Origin: Bifidobacterium colobi
GTDB lineage: Bacteria > Actinomycetota > Actinomycetes > Actinomycetales > Bifidobacteriaceae
Assembly (NCBI RefSeq): GCF_018555455.1
Contig: NZ_JAFEJU010000002.1
Location: forward strand, 1-64,000
DNA length: 64,000 bases
Reading direction: 5' to 3'
The notes below the pieces were generated by a model that was not told the origin of the DNA, ran no database searches, and saw only the letters and a program-made list of their open reading frames with translations. The position numbers and the translations under genes are program-made. How positions within the stretch are numbered: the first letter of the stretch is position 1; every line of letters starts with the position of its first letter. Shown here piece after piece: positions 42,686 through 50,791 of this stretch.

Positions 42686-44335
42686 CTACTTCAAGCTCCA
42701 CGTAGAGCCCTGCGGACCATCCTCGATGGCGATGCCGGCAGCGCCCAATGCATCGCGGATTGCGTCGGCCTTGGCGAAGTCGCGAGCCTTGCGGGCTTCC
42801 TGCCGGGCCGTAAGCTGTTCGGCAATCAGTGCCTCCAGTGCCACGTGCTCAGGTGATTCGCCTGCACCGGCACCGGCTCCACCGGCCGCGCCATCAGAGA
42901 GCCATGGTTCAGCCAGCGGATCCAAGCCCAACGTATCAAGCATGGCACGTACGGATACCAGGGTTTCGCGGACCTCGGCCTTGGCGGCTGAAGAATCCAC
43001 GCGGTCGGCCAGCTTGGAAAGCAGCGTATTGCCGGAGCGAATCGCAGTGAAAATCGCGGCGGTGGCGCCGGACACATTGATGTCATCGTTGAGCGCGGCC
43101 ACGAAATTGGCCGACAGTTCATCGGCTGATACGGCCACGATCTCATCGCGGGTCGGCTGCTCGCCGAGCACCACGCCAGCACGCTCGATGAAGTTCGAAA
43201 CGCGATCATAGGCGGCCTGAGCCTCGACCAGCGCCTGATCGGACCATTCCAGCATCGAACGGTACTGCACGGAACCAAGCGCGTACCGCACTACCCAAGC
43301 GGAATGCTCCGCCAGCACGGACGGCACGGACAGGCCAGTGCCCAGAGACTTCGACATCTTTTCGCCCTTGGCTGTCACCCAAGCGGAATGCATCCAACGA
43401 GCCGCGGACGGATAACCGGCCGCGCGAGTCTGCGCCATCTCATTCTCGTGATGCGGGAAGCGCAGATCCAAGCCACCACCGTGAATATCAAAACCATCGC
43501 CCAAGTAACGGTGAGACATGGCGGAGCATTCGATATGCCATCCAGGGCGGCCAACGCCGAACGGCGTGGACCAGCGGGCATCCTCGGGGTCGGTATCCTT
43601 CGGAGCCTTCCACAGGGCAAAATCGCGCGGATCGTGCTTATCGGGGGAGGCATCCGCCGGATCAACCGGATTGTACTTGTCGGCTCCGGTGGCATCCACG
43701 GACGGGCCCATTCGGTCGGCCACGGCAGCGGCCTCATCTACTTCGGCAGTCTGCTTCTGGTGGGTCAGCTCGCCATAATGCGGCCAGGAAGCCACATCGA
43801 AGTACACGTTGCCGGTGGGCTTGCCATCGCTGTCCACTACCACGTAACCATGGCCGTTGTCGATGATGCGCTGAATCAGATCAATCATGTCCGACATGTG
43901 GCCGGTTGCGCGCGGCTCAACGGTCGGCGGCAGCACGCCCAGCGTGTTGTAGGCCTCGGTGAATTCGCGCTCGTAGTAGTAGGCGCGAGCCCACCAGCGC
44001 TGGCCGGCGGCAGCGGCCTTATCAAGAATCTTGTCATCGATGTCGGTCACATTGCGCACAAACGTCACCTGATATCCCAGCTTCAGGAACCAGCGGCGAA
44101 TCACATCGAACGCCACGGCTGCGCGAATATGACCGATATGCGGGGAGGATTGCACGGTGGCGCCGCACACGTAAATACCTACGCGTCCGGGCTTCAGCGG
44201 TACGAAATGGCTGACCTGATGCGAAGCGGTATCGTACAGATTCAAGCCCTCGGCGGCCTTGGCCACATGCACGGGCGTAAGGCTCGACGGCATAACGGAA
44301 ATGTTGAAATCCTGCGGTTCTTGGCTGTTTCCCAT
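42686..44335 (-). CDS. cysS: cysteine--tRNA ligase
   Basis: 549 aa. It charges tRNA-Cys. YVCGATVQ gives the first zinc Cys (57), followed by the class I HIGH box SPHIGHIRAA (66-69), WHIECSAM (Cys), HHENEMAQ (His/Glu) and KMSKS in GEKMSKSLG. The C-terminal helical domain ends VALEALIAEQLTARQEARKA and KADAIRDAL. ATG 44335 with upstream GGAGACT is chosen; an in-frame TTG lies at 44344 and ATG at 44293. There is an insertion with VDATGADKYNPVDPADASPD before the zinc/KMSKS half. Confidence 0.96.
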   Translation of the reverse strand: MGNSQEPQDFNISVMPSSLTPVHVAKAAEGLNLYDTASHQVSHFVPLKPGRVGIYVCGATVQSSPHIGHIRAAVAFDVIRRWFLKLGYQVTFVRNVTDIDDKILDKAAAAGQRWWARAYYYEREFTEAYNTLGVLPPTVEPRATGHMSDMIDLIQRIIDNGHGYVVVDSDGKPTGNVYFDVASWPHYGELTHQKQTAEVDEAAAVADRMGPSVDATGADKYNPVDPADASPDKHDPRDFALWKAPKDTDPEDARWSTPFGVGRPGWHIECSAMSHRYLGDGFDIHGGGLDLRFPHHENEMAQTRAAGYPSAARWMHSAWVTAKGEKMSKSLGTGLSVPSVLAEHSAWVVRYALGSVQYRSMLEWSDQALVEAQAAYDRVSNFIERAGVVLGEQPTRDEIVAVSADELSANFVAALNDDINVSGATAAIFTAIRSGNTLLSKLADRVDSSAAKAEVRETLVSVRAMLDTLGLDPLAEPWLSDGAAGGAGAGAGESPEHVALEALIAEQLTARQEARKARDFAKADAIRDALGAAGIAIEDGPQGSTWSLK

Positions 44336-44504
44336 AGTCTCCAAGCGTAGGGAACAAGCCAGACATGAACGCGATATTGCTCGCCAATATGGACGGTGGC
44401 TGCAACTGGCATGGCGTGCATAACGTGCGGGCCATGCGCATTATCAACCCGGCCAACACCGCCGAATTAACGCAAACGGGGAATGCTCGTGCCACAATGG
44501 GAGC

Positions 44505-45233
44505 ATGGTCACACCACAAGTGCTCATTTTGCAACATGTTTCATGGGAACGCCCCGGACGTATCCTTTCGAACCTTGAGGATCTCGGCATCCAAACGGTG
44601 ACGTTGAACATCACCAAAAAGAAGAAGCCGGATCTACCTGACTTTGGCGAACTTGCAGGTGTGGTGATTATGGGCGGACCTATGGGTGCGCTTGATTACG
44701 ATAAGTACCCTGGGCTCAAGGCGGAGGCTAAGCTCGCCAAGGCGTCGGTGGCTTCGGGCAAACCGTTGCTCGGCGTGTGCCTGGGCCATCAGATCATCGC
44801 CACTGCGCTGGGCGCGCAGCTGCGCAAAGGTGACGCGCCTGAAATCGGCTTTGCGCCGATCAAGCGAATGGAAAAGCACGACTACTTCTCCATGTGGGAT
44901 AAGCAACTGAACGTGCTGCACTGGCATAACGATGTGGTGGGCTTGCCGGAAGGCGGCGAACTGCTCGCCCGCTCCGCCGGCACCAAAGTGCAGGCGTTCC
45001 GACTCGGTTCGGCATTGGGCCTGCAATTCCATCTTGAGGTATGTGGCTCACTGCTGGACGAATGGCTGGAAGAGCCGAGCATGGTGAAGGATTTGAAGGC
45101 CGCTGGCGGCTCAAAGTCCCAGCTGCGTGAGCAATTCGCCCAGTACGATCCACTATTGCAGCCGCTCGCCGAACAGGTATTCTCCAGTTTTGCAGCGCGC
45201 TGTAACTCCTATGCGCAAACGCTGAACAAGTAA
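44505..45233 (+). CDS. class I glutamine amidotransferase-like protein (GMP synthase-like)
   Basis: 242 aa. The GATase triad is visible: Cys 92 in GVCLGHQ, His 176 and Glu 178 in LQFHLEV, so it should hydrolyse glutamine. It has no synthetase domain and resembles stand-alone YfeJ/GuaA-like amidotransferases whose acceptor is unknown. ATG 44505 begins MVTPQVLILQH. It lies 41 bases before the ABC-F gene and may share its transcript. Confidence 0.88.
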   Translation: MVTPQVLILQHVSWERPGRILSNLEDLGIQTVTLNITKKKKPDLPDFGELAGVVIMGGPMGALDYDKYPGLKAEAKLAKASVASGKPLLGVCLGHQIIATALGAQLRKGDAPEIGFAPIKRMEKHDYFSMWDKQLNVLHWHNDVVGLPEGGELLARSAGTKVQAFRLGSALGLQFHLEVCGSLLDEWLEEPSMVKDLKAAGGSKSQLREQFAQYDPLLQPLAEQVFSSFAARCNSYAQTLNK

Positions 45234-45274
45234 GAGGCCTCTTCTGGGCAAGCATGACGCTACATTGGTGAATC

Positions 45275-47542
45275 ATGCCGACTTACGATATTGGACTTGA
45301 ACACGTTTCGCTTGCTTTTGCCACCAAAACCATCTTCACGGATGTGACGCAAGGTGTTTTCGAAGGCGACCGCATCGGTATCGTCGGCCGCAACGGCGAC
45401 GGCAAGTCCACGCTGTTGCACCTATTCCGCGGCACGCAGGAGCCTGATTCCGGTCGTGTGACCAAGCGCGGCGGTTTAACGTTCGGCATGCTCGACCAGC
45501 GTGATCCACTGGACGACAACGCCACCATCCGCGAAGCCGCACTGGAGGGGCGCGCGGATTATGAATGGGCGTCCGACAACACATCCCGTGAAATCGTCGA
45601 GGCGCTGCTCGGCGGCATGAGCCTTGATGCCAAGGTCGGCTCACTGTCCGGTGGCCAGCGTCGTCGCGCCGATCTCGCCCGACTGCTGCTTAAAGACTGG
45701 GACATCCTCGCACTCGACGAGCCCACCAACCATCTTGATGTGGTCACTATCCACTGGCTTGCCGAACATCTGAAGAACCGTTGGTCCAAAGGCCAGGGCG
45801 CACTGCTGCTCGTCACCCACGACCGTTGGTTCTTGGATGAGGTCTGTGAATCGATGTGGGAGGTTCACGACGGTGTGATCGAGCCGTTCGAGGGTGGATA
45901 TTCCGCATACATGCTCCAGCGTGTGGAGCGTGACCGTCAGGCTGATGTGCGTGAAACCAAACGTCGTAATCTGGCTCGCAAGGAGCTTGCGTGGCTGTCC
46001 CGCGGCGCTCGCGCCCGCTCCACCAAGCAGAAGTTCCATGTCAAGGCTGCGCGCGAGCTCATCGCCGATGTGCCGCCAATGCGTAACACGCTGGAATTGA
46101 AGCAGATGGCCACCTCCCGCCTCGGCAAGCAGGTGGTCGATCTCGTTGACGTGACGCAGATTTTCGAAAAGCCGCAAGGCATGGCCGATATCGACCCGGA
46201 TGTAGCCGCGCTTTCCGCGTCCGCTTCTCGTGTGGATGTGGTCAATGCCATGTATGCCGAACCGCAGCTGCATGGTTCCGTTGAGGTGGCGGTTACCGAC
46301 ATGACCGATCCGCGTCTGGTGGATGCCGGTGTGCCGGAGGCGATCGAGGCTGCGGAAGAGGCTCGTAAGAAGGCCGAAGCTGAGGGCAGTAATCCGCAAC
46401 TTGCCGATGACCGTGAGGTGCGTCGCATGAACACCGGTGGCGAGACCATCGGCGGCGATGCTGCAGCAGTCGGTGCCGATGATGAGACTGCAGCTAGCGC
46501 CACCTCGGCTGCCCGCAAGGTGACGGTTTCCGGCCGCGAGATTTTGGATGATGTGACGTGGCTGATTGGCCCGGGCGACCGTTTCGGCATCGTCGGCGCG
46601 AACGGTGCCGGCAAGTCCACGCTGCTTAAGCTCATCGATGGCACGCTGACTCCGACTGCAGGGCATGTGAACATCGGCAAGACGGTGAAGTTCGCTGTGC
46701 TTTCGCAGCGTCTCGATGAGCTGGAGAAGCTCGGCAAGTACAAGATTAAGGAAGTGCTCTCCCGCTACAAGCCGAGCTACATTGTGGACGGCAAGGAAGT
46801 CACCCCTGGTCAGCTGATGGAGCGACTCGGCTTCGAGTCCGCTCAGTTGATGACGCCGATTCGTGATCTGTCCGGTGGTCAGAAGCGCCGCATGCAACTG
46901 CTGCTGATTCTGCTTGATGAGCCGAATGTGCTCATCATGGACGAGCCCGGCAACGATCTGGACACCGATATGCTCGCCGTGATGGAGGATTTGCTCGATA
47001 CCTGGCCTGGCACGCTGATTGTGGTCTCCCATGACCGCTATCTGCTCGAGCGCGTCACTGATCAGCAGTTCGCCCTACTTGGCGGCAAGGTACGCCATCT
47101 GCCCGGTGGTGTGCAGGATTACCTCGATATGGTCGAGGACATCAAGAACGGTAAAGGATTGCCGGCCGACAACCCCGGTTTTGCGGGTACGGGTAGCAGC
47201 TCGGCGAAGCGTAAATCTTCTGCCTCCTCCTCAAAGGGGGAAGTGGCGCAAAGCGCCGGAGGGGTTTCGGATGTTGAAGCGGCGTCTCAGAGCGCCGACG
47301 AGGATTCCGCTCCGAAGCTCACCGGCAAAGCCTTCCATGAGGCGTCCAAGCGCGTGAATGCCATCGAACGCAAGCTCGCCAAGCTCGAAGAGCAGAAAGC
47401 CGACCTTGAAGCGCAGATGGCCGCCCATGATCCTTCCGACTACGAGGGGCTCAACAAACTCAACGAGCAGCTCAACGCCATCAATGCCGAGAATGACGAT
47501 CTCGAAGCCGAATGGCTCGAGCTCTCCGAGCAGTTGGGCTAG
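45275..47542 (+). CDS. ABC-F family ATPase
   Basis: 755 aa, soluble with two ABC domains and no membrane segments; ABC-F proteins act on the ribosome E site. First Walker A GRNGDGKS (38-45), signature LSGGQRRRADLARLL, Walker B ILALDEPTNHLD; second Walker A GANGAGKS (441-448), signature LSGGQKRRM, Walker B LIMDEPGNDLD. The interdomain linker is unusually long (about residues 300-420, acidic). A C-terminal coiled coil (ERKLAKLEEQKADLEAQMAA) resembles Uup. A low-complexity segment near 640-665 is encoded by REP-like DNA. The role, translation factor or antibiotic protection, cannot be fixed from sequence. Confidence 0.9.
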   Translation: MPTYDIGLEHVSLAFATKTIFTDVTQGVFEGDRIGIVGRNGDGKSTLLHLFRGTQEPDSGRVTKRGGLTFGMLDQRDPLDDNATIREAALEGRADYEWASDNTSREIVEALLGGMSLDAKVGSLSGGQRRRADLARLLLKDWDILALDEPTNHLDVVTIHWLAEHLKNRWSKGQGALLLVTHDRWFLDEVCESMWEVHDGVIEPFEGGYSAYMLQRVERDRQADVRETKRRNLARKELAWLSRGARARSTKQKFHVKAARELIADVPPMRNTLELKQMATSRLGKQVVDLVDVTQIFEKPQGMADIDPDVAALSASASRVDVVNAMYAEPQLHGSVEVAVTDMTDPRLVDAGVPEAIEAAEEARKKAEAEGSNPQLADDREVRRMNTGGETIGGDAAAVGADDETAASATSAARKVTVSGREILDDVTWLIGPGDRFGIVGANGAGKSTLLKLIDGTLTPTAGHVNIGKTVKFAVLSQRLDELEKLGKYKIKEVLSRYKPSYIVDGKEVTPGQLMERLGFESAQLMTPIRDLSGGQKRRMQLLLILLDEPNVLIMDEPGNDLDTDMLAVMEDLLDTWPGTLIVVSHDRYLLERVTDQQFALLGGKVRHLPGGVQDYLDMVEDIKNGKGLPADNPGFAGTGSSSAKRKSSASSSKGEVAQSAGGVSDVEAASQSADEDSAPKLTGKAFHEASKRVNAIERKLAKLEEQKADLEAQMAAHDPSDYEGLNKLNEQLNAINAENDDLEAEWLELSEQLG
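47227..47275 (+). repeat. REP-like GC palindrome inside the ABC-F gene
   Basis: The segment contains CCTCC...GGAGG and GGCGC-AAA-GCGCC complementarity and is read in frame as SSKGEVAQSAGGVS. Base composition differs from surrounding codons. It may be an in-frame insertion of an intergenic-type repeat. Confidence 0.4.
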
Positions 47543-47564
47543 TCTCATTACCCTCACTACTTGT

Positions 47565-47613
47565 CTCACGAAACGTACGCTGAGCGCTCGCTAGCGTACG
47601 TTTCGTGAGGTTT
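47565..47613. terminator. palindrome after ABC-F (repeat family B, copy 1)
   Basis: CTCACGAAACGTACGCT (47565-47581) pairs perfectly with AGCGTACGTTTCGTGAG (47593-47609), followed by TTTT. Loop GAGCGCTCGCT. It is likely the ABC-F terminator. Confidence 0.8.
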
Positions 47614-47625
47614 TATTGGCTTTTC

Positions 47626-47672
47626 CCTCCGAAAACGTACGCTCAGTCCCCGTCAGCGTACGTTTAGTGAGG
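47626..47672. repeat. palindrome before the ROK gene end (repeat family B, copy 2)
   Basis: AACGTACGCT and AGCGTACGTT pair perfectly around CAGTCCCCGTC; the outer arms CTCCGAA and TAGTGAG pair only partly. It ends 9 bases before the ROK stop and may act as its terminator. Confidence 0.7.
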
Positions 47673-47681
47673 TAAAGGGGA

Positions 47682-48938
47682 CTATCGATTTTGTTCATTG
47701 GCGAAGTTCTGCAGCATATCCAGTGATGTCAATCCCTGATCGATGGCCGCATAAGCCAAGCCAACAATGCCGGCTTGTGCCTCATCTGAACAAGGTTCGA
47801 TGCGCAGTGATTTGGTAGCGAGCGGCTGCGCGCGCGCCCACACGCGCTCGCGGATGCCGTTCATCAGCAATTCGCCGCAGTGTGAGAGTTCGCCGCCAAC
47901 CACAATGCACGAAGGATTCAGCATGTTGACGCAGGCGGAGATCACATCGCCGATAAGTCGGCCGGCCTGACGAATAAGCTGCACAGTTGCAATATCGCCG
48001 TGGTTGGCGAGTTCCACAACATCATTCAGAGTGCACGCGGACTTACCTTGCGCTTGCAATGCTTGCAATATGGCCCATCCGCCCGCAGTGGCCTCTACGC
48101 ATCCTGTATTGCCGCAGCGGCATAGGCTGTGTTCGCCGATGCTGCTAAAGACATGAATATGTCCGATGTCTCCCGCGGCGCCAAACGCGCCATGCATGAT
48201 GGCACCAGAGGCGATGATGCCGGCTCCAAGTCCCATACCGGCGTGCACATACAGGAGATTGGGGACCAGACGTTGTGCGTTGGGGGACATTTGGTGCGCC
48301 TTGCATAGGGCGCGGGCATTGGCGTCATTTTCGATGAATGCGGGCGCATGGTACCGTTCGGCGAAGTATTCGCGTAAGTGATGATTCTCCCAGTGTCGCA
48401 TCACCGGAGCCTGAATGATATTGCCGGTGATCGTCTCGACTCGGGTGGTCACGGCAACGGATACCGCATACAGACGTACTGCTCTGGTGTGGGGGGTTCC
48501 GATAGCCTGTGAGGCGCCAGTTCCTTGAATCAGCAGGGAGTCGGCGGCCTTGCAGATGTGGGCCAGTGCTTCATCCGGTTCATTCTCCGCGCCGACGTTG
48601 ACGGTTTGTGTTACGGTCGGCTGCCCAGAAAGATCGCACAGTGCAATCGTAGTGACTGTGGTTGCGATATCGATGGTGAGAATGTAGGCACAGGAAGGAT
48701 TGAATGCAAAGCCTTGCGCCGGTCGGCCTCCTGTTGCGCTGGGAATGGCCAGCGGTTGAGCGATGCCGATGGCGGTAAGTTCGTCGATGCGCTTGTTCAC
48801 TGTGGGGCGTGCCCATCCGGTGACGGTACCGATTCCGCTGCGAGTCATCGGGCCGCGCTCGCGCAAGTATGAAAGTAATTCGATAGTCCCGGTGCTGACA
48901 TCGATGCTTTCCACTGACTTATCCATAGTTGTTAGCAT
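47682..48938 (-). CDS. ROK family transcriptional regulator
   Basis: 418 aa. An N-terminal winged helix (TIELLSYLRERGPMTRSGIG and TGWARPTVNKRIDELTAIGI) is followed by a ROK sugar-kinase fold: TIDIATTVTTIALCDLSG, ENDANARALC, GMGLGAGI, and zinc motif GHIHV...CRCGNTGCVEAT. ROK repressors usually sense a sugar or sugar phosphate. ATG 48938 and 48926 are both possible. It is divergent from the P-loop kinase at 49148, so a shared operator lies between. Confidence 0.9.
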   Translation of the reverse strand: MLTTMDKSVESIDVSTGTIELLSYLRERGPMTRSGIGTVTGWARPTVNKRIDELTAIGIAQPLAIPSATGGRPAQGFAFNPSCAYILTIDIATTVTTIALCDLSGQPTVTQTVNVGAENEPDEALAHICKAADSLLIQGTGASQAIGTPHTRAVRLYAVSVAVTTRVETITGNIIQAPVMRHWENHHLREYFAERYHAPAFIENDANARALCKAHQMSPNAQRLVPNLLYVHAGMGLGAGIIASGAIMHGAFGAAGDIGHIHVFSSIGEHSLCRCGNTGCVEATAGGWAILQALQAQGKSACTLNDVVELANHGDIATVQLIRQAGRLIGDVISACVNMLNPSCIVVGGELSHCGELLMNGIRERVWARAQPLATKSLRIEPCSDEAQAGIVGLAYAAIDQGLTSLDMLQNFANEQNR

Positions 48939-48953
48939 ACAGCATAACGGTAT

Positions 48954-49016
48954 TTGACAATATCTTTACAATTATTCCCTTACTTATGTATATTGCTATA
49001 CAAAACAATGGTATAG
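48954..49016. promoter_or_regulatory. AT-rich palindromes between ROK and kinase genes
   Basis: TTGACA lies at 48954. GTATA-TTGC-TATAC (48988-49001) and CTATAC/GTATAG (48996-49016) overlap. The region is far more AT-rich than its surroundings and is a likely ROK operator and promoter. Confidence 0.5.
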
Positions 49017-49040
49017 TTATGTATTACAAGGAGAAAACGA

Positions 49041-49088
49041 ATGGCGGTGAAACGTTCGGATACTCCGACTTGTTGGAGACTGCAGTAG
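49041..49088 (+). CDS. 15-residue leader reading frame
   Basis: ATG 49041 is preceded by a strong AAGGAG with a 7-base spacer and opens a 15-codon frame (MAVKRSDTPTCWRLQ, stop TAG) 60 bases before the kinase start. It may be a leader peptide, a remnant of a lost gene, or chance. No homology is recognised. Confidence 0.3.
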   Translation: MAVKRSDTPTCWRLQ

Positions 49089-49147
49089 TAGAAATCCATC
49101 GAGTCCAACGTGAATGCAGCAAACGAATTCCAAGGAAGGAAACGACA

Positions 49148-49825
49148 ATGGTGGTCAACATCGCAAATCTCGAAGAAGCCAAAGCTCGCGTCAAGGAGCT
49201 GCTCGCATCCCATGAGCGTGTGATCCTCGGTATTGTGGGCGCTCCGGGCGCCGGCAAGTCCACACTGGCGCAATTGCTGGCCGAGGCGTTTGAAGATGGC
49301 AGTGAGGCCGGGGTTGCCGAGCCGGTGGATCATTTTGCTGCATGGGTGCCGATGGATGGATACCATTTGGCTGATGTGGAGTTGAAGCGTTTAGGCCGCT
49401 TGCAGCGCAAGGGTGCTATTGACACTTTCGATGCGCGTGGCTACCGCTCGTTGCTGCAGCGCATCCATAAAGGCGAAGATGGTGTGATTTATGCTCCGAT
49501 GTTCGAGCGCGATCTTGAGCAACCTTTGGCGGGCGCGATCCCAGTGTTTCCGTGGACTCGTCTGGTGGTGACCGAGGGCAACTATCTGCTTGATGAAGCT
49601 GACGCTTGGAAGGATGTGCGCGCAGCTATGACTGAAGTCTGGTACGTCGACGTTGACAATGACCTGCGCCGTGAACGTTTAGTGGAGCGTCACATTCAGT
49701 TCGGCAAGGCTCCTGAGCAGGCGCGTAAGTGGGTGATGGAGGTCGATGAAGTCAATGCGCGTCGTATTGCCGCATGCCGAGACCGCGCCGATGCGACGGT
49801 CGAGCTGCCGCCGCTGAGCCTCTGA
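49148..49825 (+). CDS. P-loop nucleoside/nucleotide kinase-like protein
   Basis: 225 aa. Walker A GAPGAGKST near residue 36, MDGYHLADVEL, FDARGYRSLL, and TEGNYLLD resemble the uridine kinase/pantothenate kinase-like group (YggC-like). It probably phosphorylates a sugar or nucleoside. ATG 49148 follows AAGGAAACGACA; the same frame is open upstream to 48929 but crosses the promoter. Divergence from a ROK regulator suggests a carbohydrate substrate; this is inference. Confidence 0.82.
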   Translation: MVVNIANLEEAKARVKELLASHERVILGIVGAPGAGKSTLAQLLAEAFEDGSEAGVAEPVDHFAAWVPMDGYHLADVELKRLGRLQRKGAIDTFDARGYRSLLQRIHKGEDGVIYAPMFERDLEQPLAGAIPVFPWTRLVVTEGNYLLDEADAWKDVRAAMTEVWYVDVDNDLRRERLVERHIQFGKAPEQARKWVMEVDEVNARRIAACRDRADATVELPPLSL

Positions 49826-49849
49826 CTCCGCAATACCTTTACTGTTCAC

Positions 49850-49895
49850 CTCCGCAAATGTACGCTCAGTCCCCCGTCAGCGTACATTTGCGGAG
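49850..49895. terminator. palindrome between kinase and toxin genes (repeat family B, copy 3)
   Basis: CTCCGCAAATGTACGCT pairs perfectly with AGCGTACATTTGCGGAG around CAGTCCCCCGTC. It lies between convergent genes. The arm has ATGTACGCT where other copies have ACGTACGCT, with the matching change in the other arm. Confidence 0.75.
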
Positions 49896-49898
49896 ATA

Positions 49899-50324
49899 TT
49901 ACTGCGCATATTCCCACGGATTAATGAGCTCGACGCCGGTGCCTTCGAAATCCTTGATATTGCGGGTCGCAACGGCCGCTCCATGAGAGCGTGCGATAGC
50001 TGCAATCATGGCATCCTGCACGCCGATGGGCCGGCCAGTTTGCCGGCGTGATGCTGCAATTGCGGCATAATGGGATGCTGCTGTTTGATTAAAAGACCAC
50101 GTCCGGTCTCTATAGGTTGCGATGAATGCCTGAATGGTTTGAGATAAGTTATCCCTTCTCTGCCCAACTGGCTTGATAGCAAGTCCATACAGCAATTCCG
50201 CTATGGTAATCGTCGTTGTGCGGCATTCTTGCGGAGGCAGCTGAATGAACCAGTTAATGACGTTGTGATCGCTGTTGTCCTTTTTAAGGATTTCGCTGAC
50301 CACGTTGGTGTCAAGCACAATCAT
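49899..50324 (-). CDS. PIN-domain toxin, VapC type
   Basis: 141 aa. A PIN ribonuclease: acidic residues in VLDTNVVSEIL, TIAELLYG, GVQDAMIAAIA and ATRNIKDFEGTG form the metal site. ATG 50324 is chosen (GGAG six bases upstream); ATG 50327 is adjacent. Its start overlaps the antitoxin gene end by 14 bases, the usual coupled arrangement. Intact by all visible motifs. Confidence 0.92.
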   Translation of the reverse strand: MIVLDTNVVSEILKKDNSDHNVINWFIQLPPQECRTTTITIAELLYGLAIKPVGQRRDNLSQTIQAFIATYRDRTWSFNQTAASHYAAIAASRRQTGRPIGVQDAMIAAIARSHGAAVATRNIKDFEGTGVELINPWEYAQ

Positions 50325-50601
50325 CATCGTCTCCAAAATCTACGGGTCGTGGCTCGGTATCGTATGTGTTGCGAGGAGGGACAAGTTCTTCATCCTCTCC
50401 GAGCCCGTGTCCGTCTAGCAGACGCCACATCTCTTGAACTAAATCTGCATTCGTAACGATTTTGTGCGCCACATACTGTGAAGTGAACTCTTCCAGCACC
50501 GATTTGGCTTCGGCTTCCATGGAACGATTATTGTTTTTAGCTGCCTTCTTGAGGATTTCCACGCACTCGTCAGGCACTTTGCGCAAAGTTATGGTTGCCA
50601 T
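50311..50601 (-). CDS. FitA/VapB-type antitoxin
   Basis: 96 aa. The ribbon-helix-helix start MATITLRKVPDECVEILKKA and RSMEAEAKSVLEE match FitA-like antitoxins; the acidic C-terminal part (PVDFGDDDDCA) should bind the PIN toxin. ATG 50601 follows AAAGGAG; an in-frame upstream extension to 50658 covers the operator. Four TGCTAGCA-type palindromes just upstream are likely its own operator. Confidence 0.88.
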   Translation of the reverse strand: MATITLRKVPDECVEILKKAAKNNNRSMEAEAKSVLEEFTSQYVAHKIVTNADLVQEMWRLLDGHGLGEDEELVPPRNTYDTEPRPVDFGDDDDCA

Positions 50602-50649
50602 GTTGGCGCTCCTTTCTATAAGTCGACCTAAGAAAGACATCGTTGTCTG

Positions 50650-50692
50650 TGCTAGCACAATGCTAGCACATCATGCTTGCATTTTGCTAGCA
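50650..50692. promoter_or_regulatory. toxin-antitoxin operator, four palindromes
   Basis: TGCTAGCA at 50650-50657, 50661-50668 and 50685-50692, plus the variant TGCTTGCA at 50674-50681. Spacing is 11, 13 and 11 bp, so sites fall on nearly the same helix face. Confidence 0.75.
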
Positions 50693-50716
50693 TCTCAAAA
50701 GAAAAGATAAGAAAAA

Positions 50717-50763
50717 CCTCATGAAACGTACGCTAGCGAGCGCTCAGCGTACGTTTCATGAGG
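50717..50763. terminator. palindrome between toxin-antitoxin and ilvN (repeat family B, copy 4)
   Basis: CCTCATGAAACGTACGCT pairs perfectly with AGCGTACGTTTCATGAGG. Its 27-bp core is the reverse complement of the core of copy 1 at 47565. It lies 28 bases after the ilvN stop. Confidence 0.75.
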
Positions 50764-50791
50764 CATATTGGGTGGCTTAGGAGCCAGGGAT

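Noticed and set aside
48929..49147. N-terminal extension of the P-loop kinase
   Set aside because: The extension crosses the promoter and operator region; ATG 49148 has a good ribosome site and begins where family similarity begins.
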